A stretch of 34,868 nt of DNA from positions 1 through 34,868 of the IMG/VR virus record IMGVR_UViG_3300041409_000649. One strand, written 5' to 3'. Below, in pieces: positions 28,538 to 34,708 of this stretch (position 1 is its first letter; each line of letters starts with the position of its first letter). The notes under the pieces were generated by a model. That model was not told where the DNA came from. It was given only the letters and a program-made list of their open reading frames with translations, and ran no database searches. This stretch comes from a virus. A program made the position numbers and the translations under genes.

Positions 28538-29193
28538 GGACCCTCGCCGCGCCGTTGGTCCCAGGTCGTGCCTACGGTTGCCAGGTGGTCGATCAGTGCG
28601 TCGGCGGTCGGGAAGACGGGCGTGATGGGCGACCCCTCGCTGACCGTCTCCCAGACCTGCCAGCCCTCGCCCTCGGGGGGTTCGGTGCCTGTCCACTCGT
28701 CGGCAGCCTGCCGCTGCTCCGGTGTCGCGAGGTCGCCGTGTCCGTCGCACGTCGGGCACTTGACGGTGATGCCCAGCCGCTTGCAGCGGAACTCGACGAG
28801 GATGCCCCTGTTGATCGCGTCGTGACCGTCTAGACCTCCCTGACGCTGCCGTGCGTTCACCTCCGCAGCGGTCAGTGGGCGCTTCTCCCAGCGGCCCTTA
28901 CCGTCCTCCATGACCCACGTCCTGAGCCGTCCCTTCGCGAGCAGGTTGTCAACCTCGGCCTGCCCGAGCTTGTCCGCCCATGCGAGCCGCTTCGCGTGGT
29001 CGCCGTAGCCGATCATGTGCGGGTAGAACGTCTCCGCGATGGCATTGGCCTCCGGGCTGTAGCCGCTCGAAAAACTGCCGTCGTAGCGGCAGTCCGGGCA
29101 GTCGGGGAACGTCTCGGAGCGCAGGAAGCCGCCCCATGTTTTGTCGAGCGGCCAGTCGAAGTCGAGAGGCACCCGCTTGATTTCACGACCCAT
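28534..29193 (-). CDS. Actinophage early protein with two CxxC pairs
   Basis: A 219-residue protein from ATG 29193 with AAGGAG ahead of it. It begins MGREIKRVPLDFDWPLDKTW, a start I associate with a widespread but uncharacterised actinophage family. CPDC (about residues 34-37) and CPTCDGHGDL (about 150-160) form two metal-binding pairs; the second resembles a DnaJ-type CxxCxGxG element. The middle part (YPHMIGYGDHAKRLAWADKL) appears helical. Function unknown. The ORF could be opened further upstream into 29194-29410, but composition there changes and the ribosome-binding site supports 29193. Confidence 0.75.
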   Translation of the reverse strand: MGREIKRVPLDFDWPLDKTWGGFLRSETFPDCPDCRYDGSFSSGYSPEANAIAETFYPHMIGYGDHAKRLAWADKLGQAEVDNLLAKGRLRTWVMEDGKGRWEKRPLTAAEVNARQRQGGLDGHDAINRGILVEFRCKRLGITVKCPTCDGHGDLATPEQRQAADEWTGTEPPEGEGWQVWETVSEGSPITPVFPTADALIDHLATVGTTWDQRRGEGP

Positions 29194-29410
29194 GACGGGC
29201 TCCTTGGTCACGTGCTCATAGGGGATGCAGCCGCAGGGCAGGGCGTCGGACGGGGCGCTCGGTGACACCACGGACGGTGACGAAGGGCCGTTGTCCACAG
29301 GACAGTCGCGGCCACGGTGCGCGACACGAAGGGCCAGTCGCGCTACTGGAACCCACACCCGCTCTGTCTGGAAGGGCGAGCGCCGCAGGTACGAGAGCAG
29401 TCGGTCGTGC
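29194..29410. other. 217-base gap with DnaA-type box and short repeats
   Basis: The largest non-coding gap of the early region. It contains TTGTCCACAG at 29291-29300, identical to the actinobacterial DnaA box core. It also has two copies each of CGAAGGGCC and AGTCGCG. A 23-codon ORF with three cysteines (29343-29414, minus, starting at a GTG that overlaps the previous stop) is possible but weak. No strong promoter was recognised by eye. A replication-initiation or regulatory role is possible. Confidence 0.4.
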
Positions 29411-29797
29411 TCACAGGACGCGGTCACGGTCGGCCTCCACTCCGTACAGCGCGGCGGTGCGGCGCAGGTTGTCGGCGTAGCGGTGAGCGTCAGGACACGG
29501 CTCACGACCGCAAGCCATACAGAGCCTGGGGTTCGCCGGGTCGCCGCATCCACGGTGCTCTCGCAGCCCCGCGAGGTCGGATGCGACCCGCTTCCGGTCG
29601 GCGATCCAGTGAGGGTCTTCCCCCGCGTGTGAGTGCGTCAGGCGGTCGATGGCGGCGAGGGTGCGGGCAGCGAGTTCGTCCGCCTGCGTGAACGTGATCC
29701 GGATACCCGCCTCCCGGCCCAACTCGTACTGCGAGGTTCGGGTCGTGGGCGGGGCGCAGAACCCTGCGCAGACCGGAGCGCAGGCGCAGTCAGCCAC
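29411..29797 (-). CDS. Cys-rich early protein sharing a motif with its neighbour
   Basis: A 128-residue protein from GTG 29797, overlapping the previous stop by 8 bases. The N-terminus is cysteine-rich (ADCACAPVCAGFCAPP). Then comes SQYELGREAGIR, a motif also present in the upstream gene. A helical part (FTQADELAARTLAAIDRLTH) and a second Cys/His cluster (REHRGCGDPANPRLCMACGR, EPCPDAHRY) follow. The spacing suggests zinc binding. Function unknown; an early host-interaction or nucleic-acid-binding role is plausible. The frame beyond 29797 is shadow. Confidence 0.65.
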   Translation of the reverse strand: MADCACAPVCAGFCAPPTTRTSQYELGREAGIRITFTQADELAARTLAAIDRLTHSHAGEDPHWIADRKRVASDLAGLREHRGCGDPANPRLCMACGREPCPDAHRYADNLRRTAALYGVEADRDRVL

Positions 29798-30596
29798 GGT
29801 CGGCCTCCTTCGCCACCCGCTCGGCACGGGCCATGTCTTCGATCCAGTCCACGCCCTGCTGCCGCCACTCGGGCATGTCGCCGTAGGAGTAGTCGGTCTG
29901 CAACCACGCGACGGCCTGACGGATGCCCGCCTCGCGGCCCAACTCGTACTGCGGGTCGGGCGTGTCCATGAGGAAGGCGAGTTCCAGCACCCGCTCGTAG
30001 GCACGCGGGTGCAGCGGCACGGTGTTCTCGTCTGACCCCCACAGGTAGGCGTTGGCGACCTCGCGGAGCAGTTCCGCGTCGGTGTGCGATGCGTGGTCCA
30101 GACGCTGCGTCAGGGAGTCGCAGTCGCCGTGGTGCGTGTCAACCAGGGCGCAGTCAGGCGCGTGGACGGTGGTGGTCGTCATGGGTTCTCCTTTGTGGGT
30201 GTGGGACGCGAACAGGTCGCACTCGATGGGGTCACCGACGTGCGTGACGTAGCAGGTGTGGCAGACGGGGATGCCGTGCCGGGAGCAGCAGGGAGCAACC
30301 TCGCGCTGCTGAAAGCACTTGCCGCACTCACCCGTCGTACAAGTCGGCGGTGCGGAGCAGCCCCCGTGGTCGCCGTCGTGGGGGGTCAGTTCAGAGGTGT
30401 CAACCTTTGCTGATGCAGCGCGGGCGTCGAGCGCGTCACGGTAGCGGTCCGTGGCTGCGTCAAGTGCCAGCAACGCTGCCTCGACCTCAGCGTCGGCTCG
30501 TGCCACGGAAGCGACCTCGCGCACACCCTCACACTCCGTGTTGTCCACAGCCTTGATCCTTTCGGTCGGTGTCACAGAGGGGTGGGTGCGTGTCAT
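29790..30596 (-). CDS. Cys-rich early protein, possibly two fused units with an internal start
   Basis: A 268-codon frame. The N-terminal part has a helical region (ALLALDAATDRYRDALDARA), then a dense Cys/His cluster (CSAPPTCTTGECGKCFQQ, EVAPCCSRHGIPVCHTCYV) likely to bind two zinc ions. The frame continues into a second part beginning at an internal ATG at 30182 that has its own strong AAAGGAGAACCC ribosome-binding site and reads TTTTVHAPDCALVDTHHG. The end carries QYELGREAGIRQAVAWLQTD, shared with the next gene. The first start could be ATG 30596 (TGATG overlap) or GTG 30547, which has AAAGGA eight bases upstream in a duplicated leader. It may be one protein, or two produced from one frame. 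Confidence 0.65.
   Translation of the reverse strand: MTRTHPSVTPTERIKAVDNTECEGVREVASVARADAEVEAALLALDAATDRYRDALDARAASAKVDTSELTPHDGDHGGCSAPPTCTTGECGKCFQQREVAPCCSRHGIPVCHTCYVTHVGDPIECDLFASHTHKGEPMTTTTVHAPDCALVDTHHGDCDSLTQRLDHASHTDAELLREVANAYLWGSDENTVPLHPRAYERVLELAFLMDTPDPQYELGREAGIRQAVAWLQTDYSYGDMPEWRQQGVDWIEDMARAERVAKEADRG
30534..30584. repeat. Duplicated 51-base start region, copy 1 (with DnaA-type box)
   Basis: 45 of 51 bases match 30949-30999. The segment holds TTGTCCACAG (30541-30550). On the minus strand it carries a ribosome-binding-like AAAGGA eight bases before a GTG (30547), followed by codons for Asp-Asn-Thr-Glu. The best-kept part covers that ribosome-binding site and GTG, which supports GTG as a real start for this gene and its paralogue. 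Confidence 0.6.
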
Positions 30597-30838
30597 CAGG
30601 CGTGTCCCTGTGAGCGTGCGGTGAGGGCGTAGTGCTGATCGCAGGAAACGCCTTCGTGCTGATCCCACGACGGCAGCGCAACGTCGCACCCGTCCGTGCC
30701 GCACACGCGGTCCGTCAGGCGGCGCAGACGGGTCAGGTGGGCGACGGCCAGTTGCTCGGCGCTCAGCGCCTTTCGCGCCGCCGTGAGGCCGTAGTGCTCG
30801 CCGCACGCTGGGCAGCAGTCCACTCGCTCGCGGTTCAT
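30596..30838 (-). CDS. Small Cys-rich zinc-finger-like protein, 80 aa
   Basis: An 80-residue protein from ATG 30838 (ATGA overlap with the previous stop). Two metal-site-like clusters frame a helix: CCPACGEHYG near the start, the helix LSAEQLAVAHLTRLRRLTDR, then VCGTDGCDVALPSW and EGVSCDQHYAL. The pattern CxxC...CxxxxC...CxxH fits a small treble-clef or double-zinc fold. Function unknown. Same operon as the neighbouring Cys-rich proteins. Confidence 0.65.
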   Translation of the reverse strand: MNRERVDCCPACGEHYGLTAARKALSAEQLAVAHLTRLRRLTDRVCGTDGCDVALPSWDQHEGVSCDQHYALTARSQGHA

Positions 30839-31023
30839 CGCTGCTCGTAGGTGGGCTGTTCCAGCACGAACGGTCCGCGCTGCGGGGCAAGCCGTTCCAG
30901 CGCGTCCGCGATCCGCTCTAGTGCGGACTGACACCTAACGCACTCACGCTCCGTGTTGTCCACAGCCTCGGTCCTTTCGATCGGTGCTACAGAAGGGTGC
31001 CTAGAAGCCGAGGCGTCAGGCAT
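30835..31023 (-). CDS. Small early protein with duplicated N-terminus
   Basis: From ATG 31023 (8-base overlap with the previous stop) it encodes 62 residues. A GTG at 30963 inside the duplicated leader, with AAAGGA upstream, would give 42. The shared N-terminal motif is HPSV.P.ER..AVDNTE.E.VR, also found at the start of the gene ending at 29790. The rest (CQSALERIADALERLAPQRG) is one helix and a polar tail. Function unknown; it may be a truncated paralogue of that gene. Confidence 0.55.
   Translation of the reverse strand: MPDASASRHPSVAPIERTEAVDNTERECVRCQSALERIADALERLAPQRGPFVLEQPTYEQR
30949..30999. repeat. Duplicated 51-base start region, copy 2 (with DnaA-type box)
   Basis: Second copy of the segment at 30534-30584, with TTGTCCACAG at 30956-30965 and a GTG start at 30963 preceded by AAAGGA. 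Six mismatches to copy 1. It may have spread by duplication of a gene start, or be kept because of the DnaA-type box. Confidence 0.6.
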
Positions 31024-31246
31024 CGGGCTCAACCTTCTGTCGCGCCAGCCCTATCTCGACGGCGACCGAAAGCGCGGTGCGCCACTGCTCGGCGCGGTAC
31101 GGGTCCTTCACGGCCATGAGGTGGAGCGCGTGACCGATGCCCTGCATGTCCTTGGCCCTCACGCAGCGGTTGATGATCAGGTCCACGTCCTGGACGGTGA
31201 GGCTCGCGGCCCACTCGGCGTCCGTCACGGAACAGTCCGCGTCCAT
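31016..31246 (-). CDS. Hypothetical early protein, 76 aa
   Basis: A 76-residue protein from ATG 31246, which overlaps the preceding stop by one base (TGATG). It is mostly helical: DAEWAASLTVQDVDLIINRC, then RAKDMQGIGHALHLMAVKD and WRTALSVAVEIGLARQKVEP. No motif recognised and only one possible metal pair (Cys5, Cys31). The function is unknown. The longer frame to 31465 is shadow. Confidence 0.65.
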   Translation of the reverse strand: MDADCSVTDAEWAASLTVQDVDLIINRCVRAKDMQGIGHALHLMAVKDPYRAEQWRTALSVAVEIGLARQKVEPDA

Positions 31247-31626
31247 CAGCAGACCGACGTGCGGGCGTCGGGGTCGTCGGTCAGCAGGTCGTGGGCCATC
31301 GCCCACACACCCTGACTGTCCACGACGAACGCCTTGCTCTGCGTGAACTTGAGCGCCGCCACGACGCGGTCGATCTTGGGCTCGCTCAGGACGGGGCACG
31401 CTGGCGGCTTCCCGATGTGGATGTCGTCGTAGGAGATGTTCTTCTTGAGCGTGGCGTAGTCCCACTTGAGCGCCTCGCGCAGCTTGGCGCGGGCCTTGTC
31501 GAGGTACTGCTTCTCGGCGTCCTTGTGGGCCTTCTCGTTGCGCTTGTCGAAGTCCCGCCAGAACTTGCGGCGACCTTCGAGTGCAGCGATGAAGTCGTCC
31601 TTGCTGGTGAAGCGGATCGTGTTCAC
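31246..31626 (-). CDS. Hypothetical lysine-rich early protein, 126 aa
   Basis: A 126-residue protein from GTG 31626 (GTGA overlap with the preceding stop). Its first half is a long highly charged helix (RKFWRDFDKRNEKAHKDAEK, then QYLDKARAKLREALKWDYAT), very Lys-rich compared with its Arg-rich neighbours. The second half (SYDDIHIGKPPACPVLSEPK, VVAALKFTQSKAFVVDSQG) looks globular. The amino-acid bias differs from surrounding genes and may mark separate ancestry. Function unknown. Confidence 0.65.
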   Translation of the reverse strand: MNTIRFTSKDDFIAALEGRRKFWRDFDKRNEKAHKDAEKQYLDKARAKLREALKWDYATLKKNISYDDIHIGKPPACPVLSEPKIDRVVAALKFTQSKAFVVDSQGVWAMAHDLLTDDPDARTSVC

Positions 31627-31931
31627 AGGCTCTCCTGGTCGTGGTGTCGAAGGGTGTGGTCGTGCCACTCGTCCTGGCAGTCCTCGCAGAGGCAGTGGCC
31701 CTCGTAGGCGCGCCAGCAGCGGGGGCACTCGCAGTCGCACGACGACGGCTGATCCGGCCAGAGCGCGCCGTTCATGCTGTGGGGCTCGGGGTGGGCGGAG
31801 CGAACCGAGTTCAGGCTCTGCGCCGCGACCGGCTCAGAGGCGATCGCGACAGAAGGCTCCGTAGGTTCGCTGCACTCCGGGCACGGATCGCCCGGCCGGC
31901 CTCTGTGGGGACAGGTCATCGGCACCGTCAT
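31623..31931 (-). CDS. Cys-rich zinc-finger-like early protein, 102 aa
   Basis: A 102-residue protein from ATG 31931 (ATGA overlap). It has an N-terminal CPHRGRPGDPCPEC cluster, a polar middle (VAIASEPVAAQSLNSVRSAH), and a dense C-terminal cluster (CDCECPRCWRAYEGHCLC, EDCQDEWHDH). At least ten cysteines and several histidines make metal binding near certain, probably two or three zinc ions. No named family recognised. It is one of the densest Cys proteins of the window. Confidence 0.65.
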   Translation of the reverse strand: MTVPMTCPHRGRPGDPCPECSEPTEPSVAIASEPVAAQSLNSVRSAHPEPHSMNGALWPDQPSSCDCECPRCWRAYEGHCLCEDCQDEWHDHTLRHHDQESL

Positions 31932-32098
31932 CGCGGCTGCTCCTTCGGGACGGGCACGCAGCTGGTGCAGCGCAAGAACCGCGCGACCGGCCGGTCGTTG
32001 TTGGGCTCTTCGTGCGTGCAGACGAGGAGCGCCCACTGCTGGCCGTTGATCCGCCAGCGACGGACAACCTCGCGCAGCGGCTGTTCGCAGCGGGTCAT
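31928..32098 (-). CDS. Small early protein with CxxC, 56 aa
   Basis: ATG 32098 overlaps the stop of the nuclease gene (ATGA), and its own stop overlaps the next ATG (ATGA). It is compact: CEQPLREVVRRWRINGQQWA, then LLVCTHEEPNNDRPVARF and LRCTSCVPVPKEQPR. Cys and His residues could form one zinc site. A basic Trp-rich surface suggests nucleic-acid contact. Function unknown. Confidence 0.6.
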   Translation of the reverse strand: MTRCEQPLREVVRRWRINGQQWALLVCTHEEPNNDRPVARFLRCTSCVPVPKEQPR

Positions 32099-32445
32099 CG
32101 CGGCCTGCTGAGGCACTCGACGACGTCGGCCAGGTGCGACGGCCGCCACAGATACGTCTCGGCCCCGGCGCCGGCGAGCAGGTCGAGCCACTCCTGCTGC
32201 TCCCGGGTCGTCCGGCCGGTCTGGCGCTTGAGCTCGGCGAAGACGAGTCGGCTGCCGCGGACGAGCGTCAGGTCCGGGTAGCCGGCGACGCTCCGGCGGC
32301 TGTCGTGCGTGTGGTAGCTCGTCCAGCCGTGGAGCCGCGCGATCTGCACAACCTGGGACTGCCAGACGGCTTCGCTGACGGTGTTGATCCAGTTCTCGTT
32401 CCAGCGGTTCCGGTCGCCGGCCTGCCTGTGCTCGGGTGCGGTCAC
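32095..32445 (-). CDS. VRR-NUC domain nuclease
   Basis: A 116-residue protein from GTG 32445 (GTGA overlap). It has the PD-(D/E)xK nuclease core of the VRR-NUC family: SQVVQIARLHGW, then GYPDLTLVRGSRLVFAELKR with the Asp and the Glu-x-Lys catalytic residues, and TTREQQEWLDLLAGAGAETY. Stand-alone phage VRR-NUC proteins are thought to act as structure-specific or Holliday-junction-type nucleases in recombination or replication. It shares the early operon with recT and could be its nuclease partner, although the two genes are separated by several others. Confidence 0.88.
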   Translation of the reverse strand: MTAPEHRQAGDRNRWNENWINTVSEAVWQSQVVQIARLHGWTSYHTHDSRRSVAGYPDLTLVRGSRLVFAELKRQTGRTTREQQEWLDLLAGAGAETYLWRPSHLADVVECLSRPR

Positions 32446-32615
32446 GGCCGATCACCGCGAACGGAGTCGCTCTTAGCGGCCGTGTCGCACGGGTGCGGGT
32501 ATGGGCCGCCGAAGGGGTGGTCGAACGTGCAGGTCAGGTCGTGGCAGGCGCTGGCGTCGTGATGCTGCTGGCGCGTGTGACCCGCCGGTCCGTACTCGCA
32601 GCAGGGTTCGCTCAT
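32442..32615 (-). CDS. Small Cys/His-rich protein, 57 aa
   Basis: A 57-residue protein from ATG 32615 (ATGA overlap with the methylase stop) to 32442 (GTGA overlap with the nuclease start). It is Cys/His-rich throughout: EPCCEYGPAGHTRQQHHD, then ACHDLTCTFDHPFGGPYP and HPCDT. It probably binds zinc. Function unknown; start-stop coupling on both sides argues for a real gene. Confidence 0.6.
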   Translation of the reverse strand: MSEPCCEYGPAGHTRQQHHDASACHDLTCTFDHPFGGPYPHPCDTAAKSDSVRGDRP

Positions 32616-33481
32616 GCCGCCCCCTCGCTGTCAGTCAGCAGCGCGTCGGGCTCGGGAAACGGCCGGTTGCCCCACAGGACCTCGGTGCGGTCGCCCTCTC
32701 CGGTGTTGCTGTTGCCGCTGAACGCCTTGAGCGTGGCGACGTGCCATCCGTCGTACAGGTCCTCGTACAGCGGCGAGGCGTAGCCGCTGAGGACGACTGC
32801 GGCGCGACAGGACCTCAGCGCGTCGGCTAGGCGGGCGTGGTCGTCAGGTGCGCCCATCTCGTGCCGGTAGCCGCTGCTGTTGCGCGACGAGCGCAGGTAC
32901 GGCGGGTCCACGTAGAGCAGCACGTCGTCGTGCCGCCCGAACCGGGCGATGATGTCCAGTGCGTCCCGACATTCGAGCGTGACCGCGCGCAGGCGCAGCG
33001 CAGCTGGTGGCATCCGCTCGACGTAGCCGCGCAGGTAGCGGGGGAACGAGGACGACGACCCGGCGGGATCCTGGTAGTGCCGCCACCCGGTGATCCGCAG
33101 CGTCGAGGACCTGGATTGCGTGAGCAGCACCCACACGCGGCGGGCCCGCTCTAGGTCACTGCATGCCCCGTCGAGGTCGCGCGCCGCTGTGAACTCCGCT
33201 CGGCTGTGCGGCGTGAGCGCGGCAGCTGCTACGAGCTCGTCCGGCCGGTCACGGAGGACCTGCCAGAACGTCATGAGGTCGCGGTCGAGGTCGTTCACCG
33301 TCTCCATGCGGGACTGCGGCTTGGCGAGCAGCACCGCGAGGCCTCCGGCGAACGGCTCGACGTAGTGCTCGTGCTCGGGCAGCAGCGCGACGATGCGCTT
33401 GGCGAGGCTGGTCTTGCCGCCGTAGTAGGTGAACGGCGGCTTGAGCGGCGCTACCGAGGCGCCCTTCGTGTCCGACGTCAT
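32612..33481 (-). CDS. dam: DNA adenine N6-methyltransferase (D12/Dam class)
   Basis: A 289-residue protein with the D12-class motif order: FTYYGGKTSLAKRI (N-terminal binding motif), VEPFAGGLAVLL (SAM-binding motif I), ETVNDLDRDLMTFW (acidic motif II), and the catalytic DPPY at 192-195 in LLYVDPPYLRSS. It transfers a methyl group from S-adenosylmethionine to adenine. No restriction enzyme gene is next to it, so it is an orphan methylase that probably protects phage DNA from host restriction or marks it. Start ATG 33481 overlaps the preceding stop (ATGA). Confidence 0.93.
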   Translation of the reverse strand: MTSDTKGASVAPLKPPFTYYGGKTSLAKRIVALLPEHEHYVEPFAGGLAVLLAKPQSRMETVNDLDRDLMTFWQVLRDRPDELVAAAALTPHSRAEFTAARDLDGACSDLERARRVWVLLTQSRSSTLRITGWRHYQDPAGSSSSFPRYLRGYVERMPPAALRLRAVTLECRDALDIIARFGRHDDVLLYVDPPYLRSSRNSSGYRHEMGAPDDHARLADALRSCRAAVVLSGYASPLYEDLYDGWHVATLKAFSGNSNTGEGDRTEVLWGNRPFPEPDALLTDSEGAA

Positions 33482-33993
33482 GAGCTACTCACAACGCGAA
33501 GGGCGGAGCACTGACGGCAGCCAGCGTGCCGGTCGACACCGTGCTCGCAGTCCGCTTCCGGTCCGGACTCCGACCGCGTCCGTACTTCTCTTTTCTCTTC
33601 TCTACTTCTCTCTACGCTCCGACTCGGTACGGACTCGGTGCGGATTCCGTGCGGAGCCTGTCCCCGCTTCCGGGCGGCGTCCTCGGCCCGTCGCTGCGCC
33701 ACGATCGACGCGGGGTCGTTGTGCTGCAGCCACGCCGCGATCGTGTAGGAGCCGTCGTCGAGGTCGAGGACGAGCTGCTCCCGTAGGAGCGTGGCGAGTC
33801 GGGCCTTCCAGCCCGGGACGTGCAGGCGGTCGATCTGCAGCGGCTCGAGCCGACCGTCGGTGCCGAGCCGCTTGCAGGCGAGCGCCATCGCCAGGTACAG
33901 CGTCGTGGCTTTCTCGCCGGCTCGGACGATGCGGGGGTCGTCGAAGAAGTTGACGTCGAGGGGCAGGTACAGCCCTCCCTTGCGACGAGGCAT
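33478..33993 (-). CDS. Replication initiator-like winged-helix protein
   Basis: A 171-residue protein from ATG 33993, which overlaps the preceding stop by one base. The first 95 residues (RKGGLYLPLDVNFFDDPRIV, AGEKATTLYLAMALACKRLG, WKARLATLLREQLVLDLDDG, SYTIAAWLQHND) match the pattern of N-terminal winged-helix domains in phage replisome organisers and O-like initiators. The remainder is charged, with RSVERSREEKREVRTRSE, and ends in a Cys/His cluster (CEHGVDRHAGCRQC). It may bind the phage origin and recruit host replication proteins. The call is based on similarity of pattern, not on a catalytic motif. Confidence 0.65.
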   Translation of the reverse strand: MPRRKGGLYLPLDVNFFDDPRIVRAGEKATTLYLAMALACKRLGTDGRLEPLQIDRLHVPGWKARLATLLREQLVLDLDDGSYTIAAWLQHNDPASIVAQRRAEDAARKRGQAPHGIRTESVPSRSVERSREEKREVRTRSESGPEADCEHGVDRHAGCRQCSALRVVSSS

Positions 33994-34319
33994 CAGGCGG
34001 CCACCTCCGCGGCGTTCGAGCCGACCCACAGGGCGATCGGGTGGGCGTGCGTGCCCGGGTCGTCAGAGGCGACCCACGAGACCTTGCGGATGTCCTTGCG
34101 CCGTGATGCGGCCATGAACCGGGCGCCCACGAGGGCAGGGCGGACACCCGGCGGCAGGAGGGGACGGACGTCGTTCGCGGAGAACGCACGGCCACGTGCG
34201 GCGACCTCACGGATCGCCTGGTCGATGACCGCACGTTCCCAGTCGTCCGACGCCTGCTCCGCGAGGGCGATGCCTTCGTCGCGCAGGGCCTGCCCGAGCT
34301 CGAGCTGCTCGGCCTTCAC
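33993..34319 (-). CDS. Early protein, possible DNA-associated, 108 aa
   Basis: A 108-residue protein from GTG 34319 (GTGA overlap). Helical start (KAEQLELGQALRDEGIALAE, DDWERAVIDQAIREVAARG), then FSANDVRPLLPPGVRPALVG, which looks like a small winged helix, and a C-terminal beta part (IRKVSWVASDDPGTHAHPIA). The pattern is common in actinophages next to replication initiator genes, but I know no function. It is expressed with its neighbours. The extension to 34553 is Arg/Pro-rich shadow. Confidence 0.7.
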   Translation of the reverse strand: MKAEQLELGQALRDEGIALAEQASDDWERAVIDQAIREVAARGRAFSANDVRPLLPPGVRPALVGARFMAASRRKDIRKVSWVASDDPGTHAHPIALWVGSNAAEVAA

Positions 34320-34708
34320 GCGGCCCGCCGGCGGTACTTCGTCGTGCGTCCGTTGTTCCCCTCGCGGAACACAAGGCAGCGGCAGCCGCGGCGGTACCGG
34401 CCGGGAGAACCGTGCGCGGGCATCGGGCGTTGCATCTCGTTCGCGGGCAGGCCGAGACGGCCGCGGATCCGCAGCACCGTCCGGTCGCTGATCCCGAGCC
34501 TCCGCGCGATGGGGCCGTCGTTCATGCCGAGCGCGTGGAGCTGGCGGACACACTCGCGGCGCTCGTACTTCGTCACGTACACCGACTGGTCGCCGGCTAC
34601 GCGGCGTGCGACGGCCATCTCGTCGATGTGCGTCCCCGCCCTGCTGGGACGGCGGACTGCCTCGGCTTCCCCTTCCGGGACAGCCCGCCGCGTTCCAGGG
34701 GCGGTCAT
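34316..34708 (-). CDS. HTH DNA-binding protein
   Basis: A 130-residue protein from ATG 34708 (ATGA overlap with the membrane protein stop). The central part has a clear helix-turn-helix at about 50-85 (ECVRQLHALGMNDGPIARRL, then GISDRTVLRIRGRLGLP), similar to sigma-70 region 4 or transposase-like HTH domains. The C-terminus (RGCRCLVFREGNNGRTTKYR) is basic and contains two cysteines. A role as early transcription regulator is plausible because it stands near the front of the operon. No specific family assigned. Confidence 0.75.
   Translation of the reverse strand: MTAPGTRRAVPEGEAEAVRRPSRAGTHIDEMAVARRVAGDQSVYVTKYERRECVRQLHALGMNDGPIARRLGISDRTVLRIRGRLGLPANEMQRPMPAHGSPGRYRRGCRCLVFREGNNGRTTKYRRRAA

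Noticed and set aside
29343-29414. A 23-codon Cys-containing minus-strand ORF
   Set aside because: It starts with a GTGA overlap but is too short and has no ribosome-binding site or partner; noted within the gap entry only.
28243-32615. A toxin-antitoxin system or known anti-defence gene among the small early proteins
   Set aside because: No recognised toxin or antitoxin fold or pair arrangement; Cys clusters alone do not justify a specific function.
27243-33993. Plasmid-type maintenance (phage-plasmid) because of DnaA boxes, a Xer-like recombinase and an initiator-like protein
   Set aside because: No ParA/ParB or plasmid Rep protein is present, and a serine integrase with immunity operon argues for integration; kept only as a background possibility.
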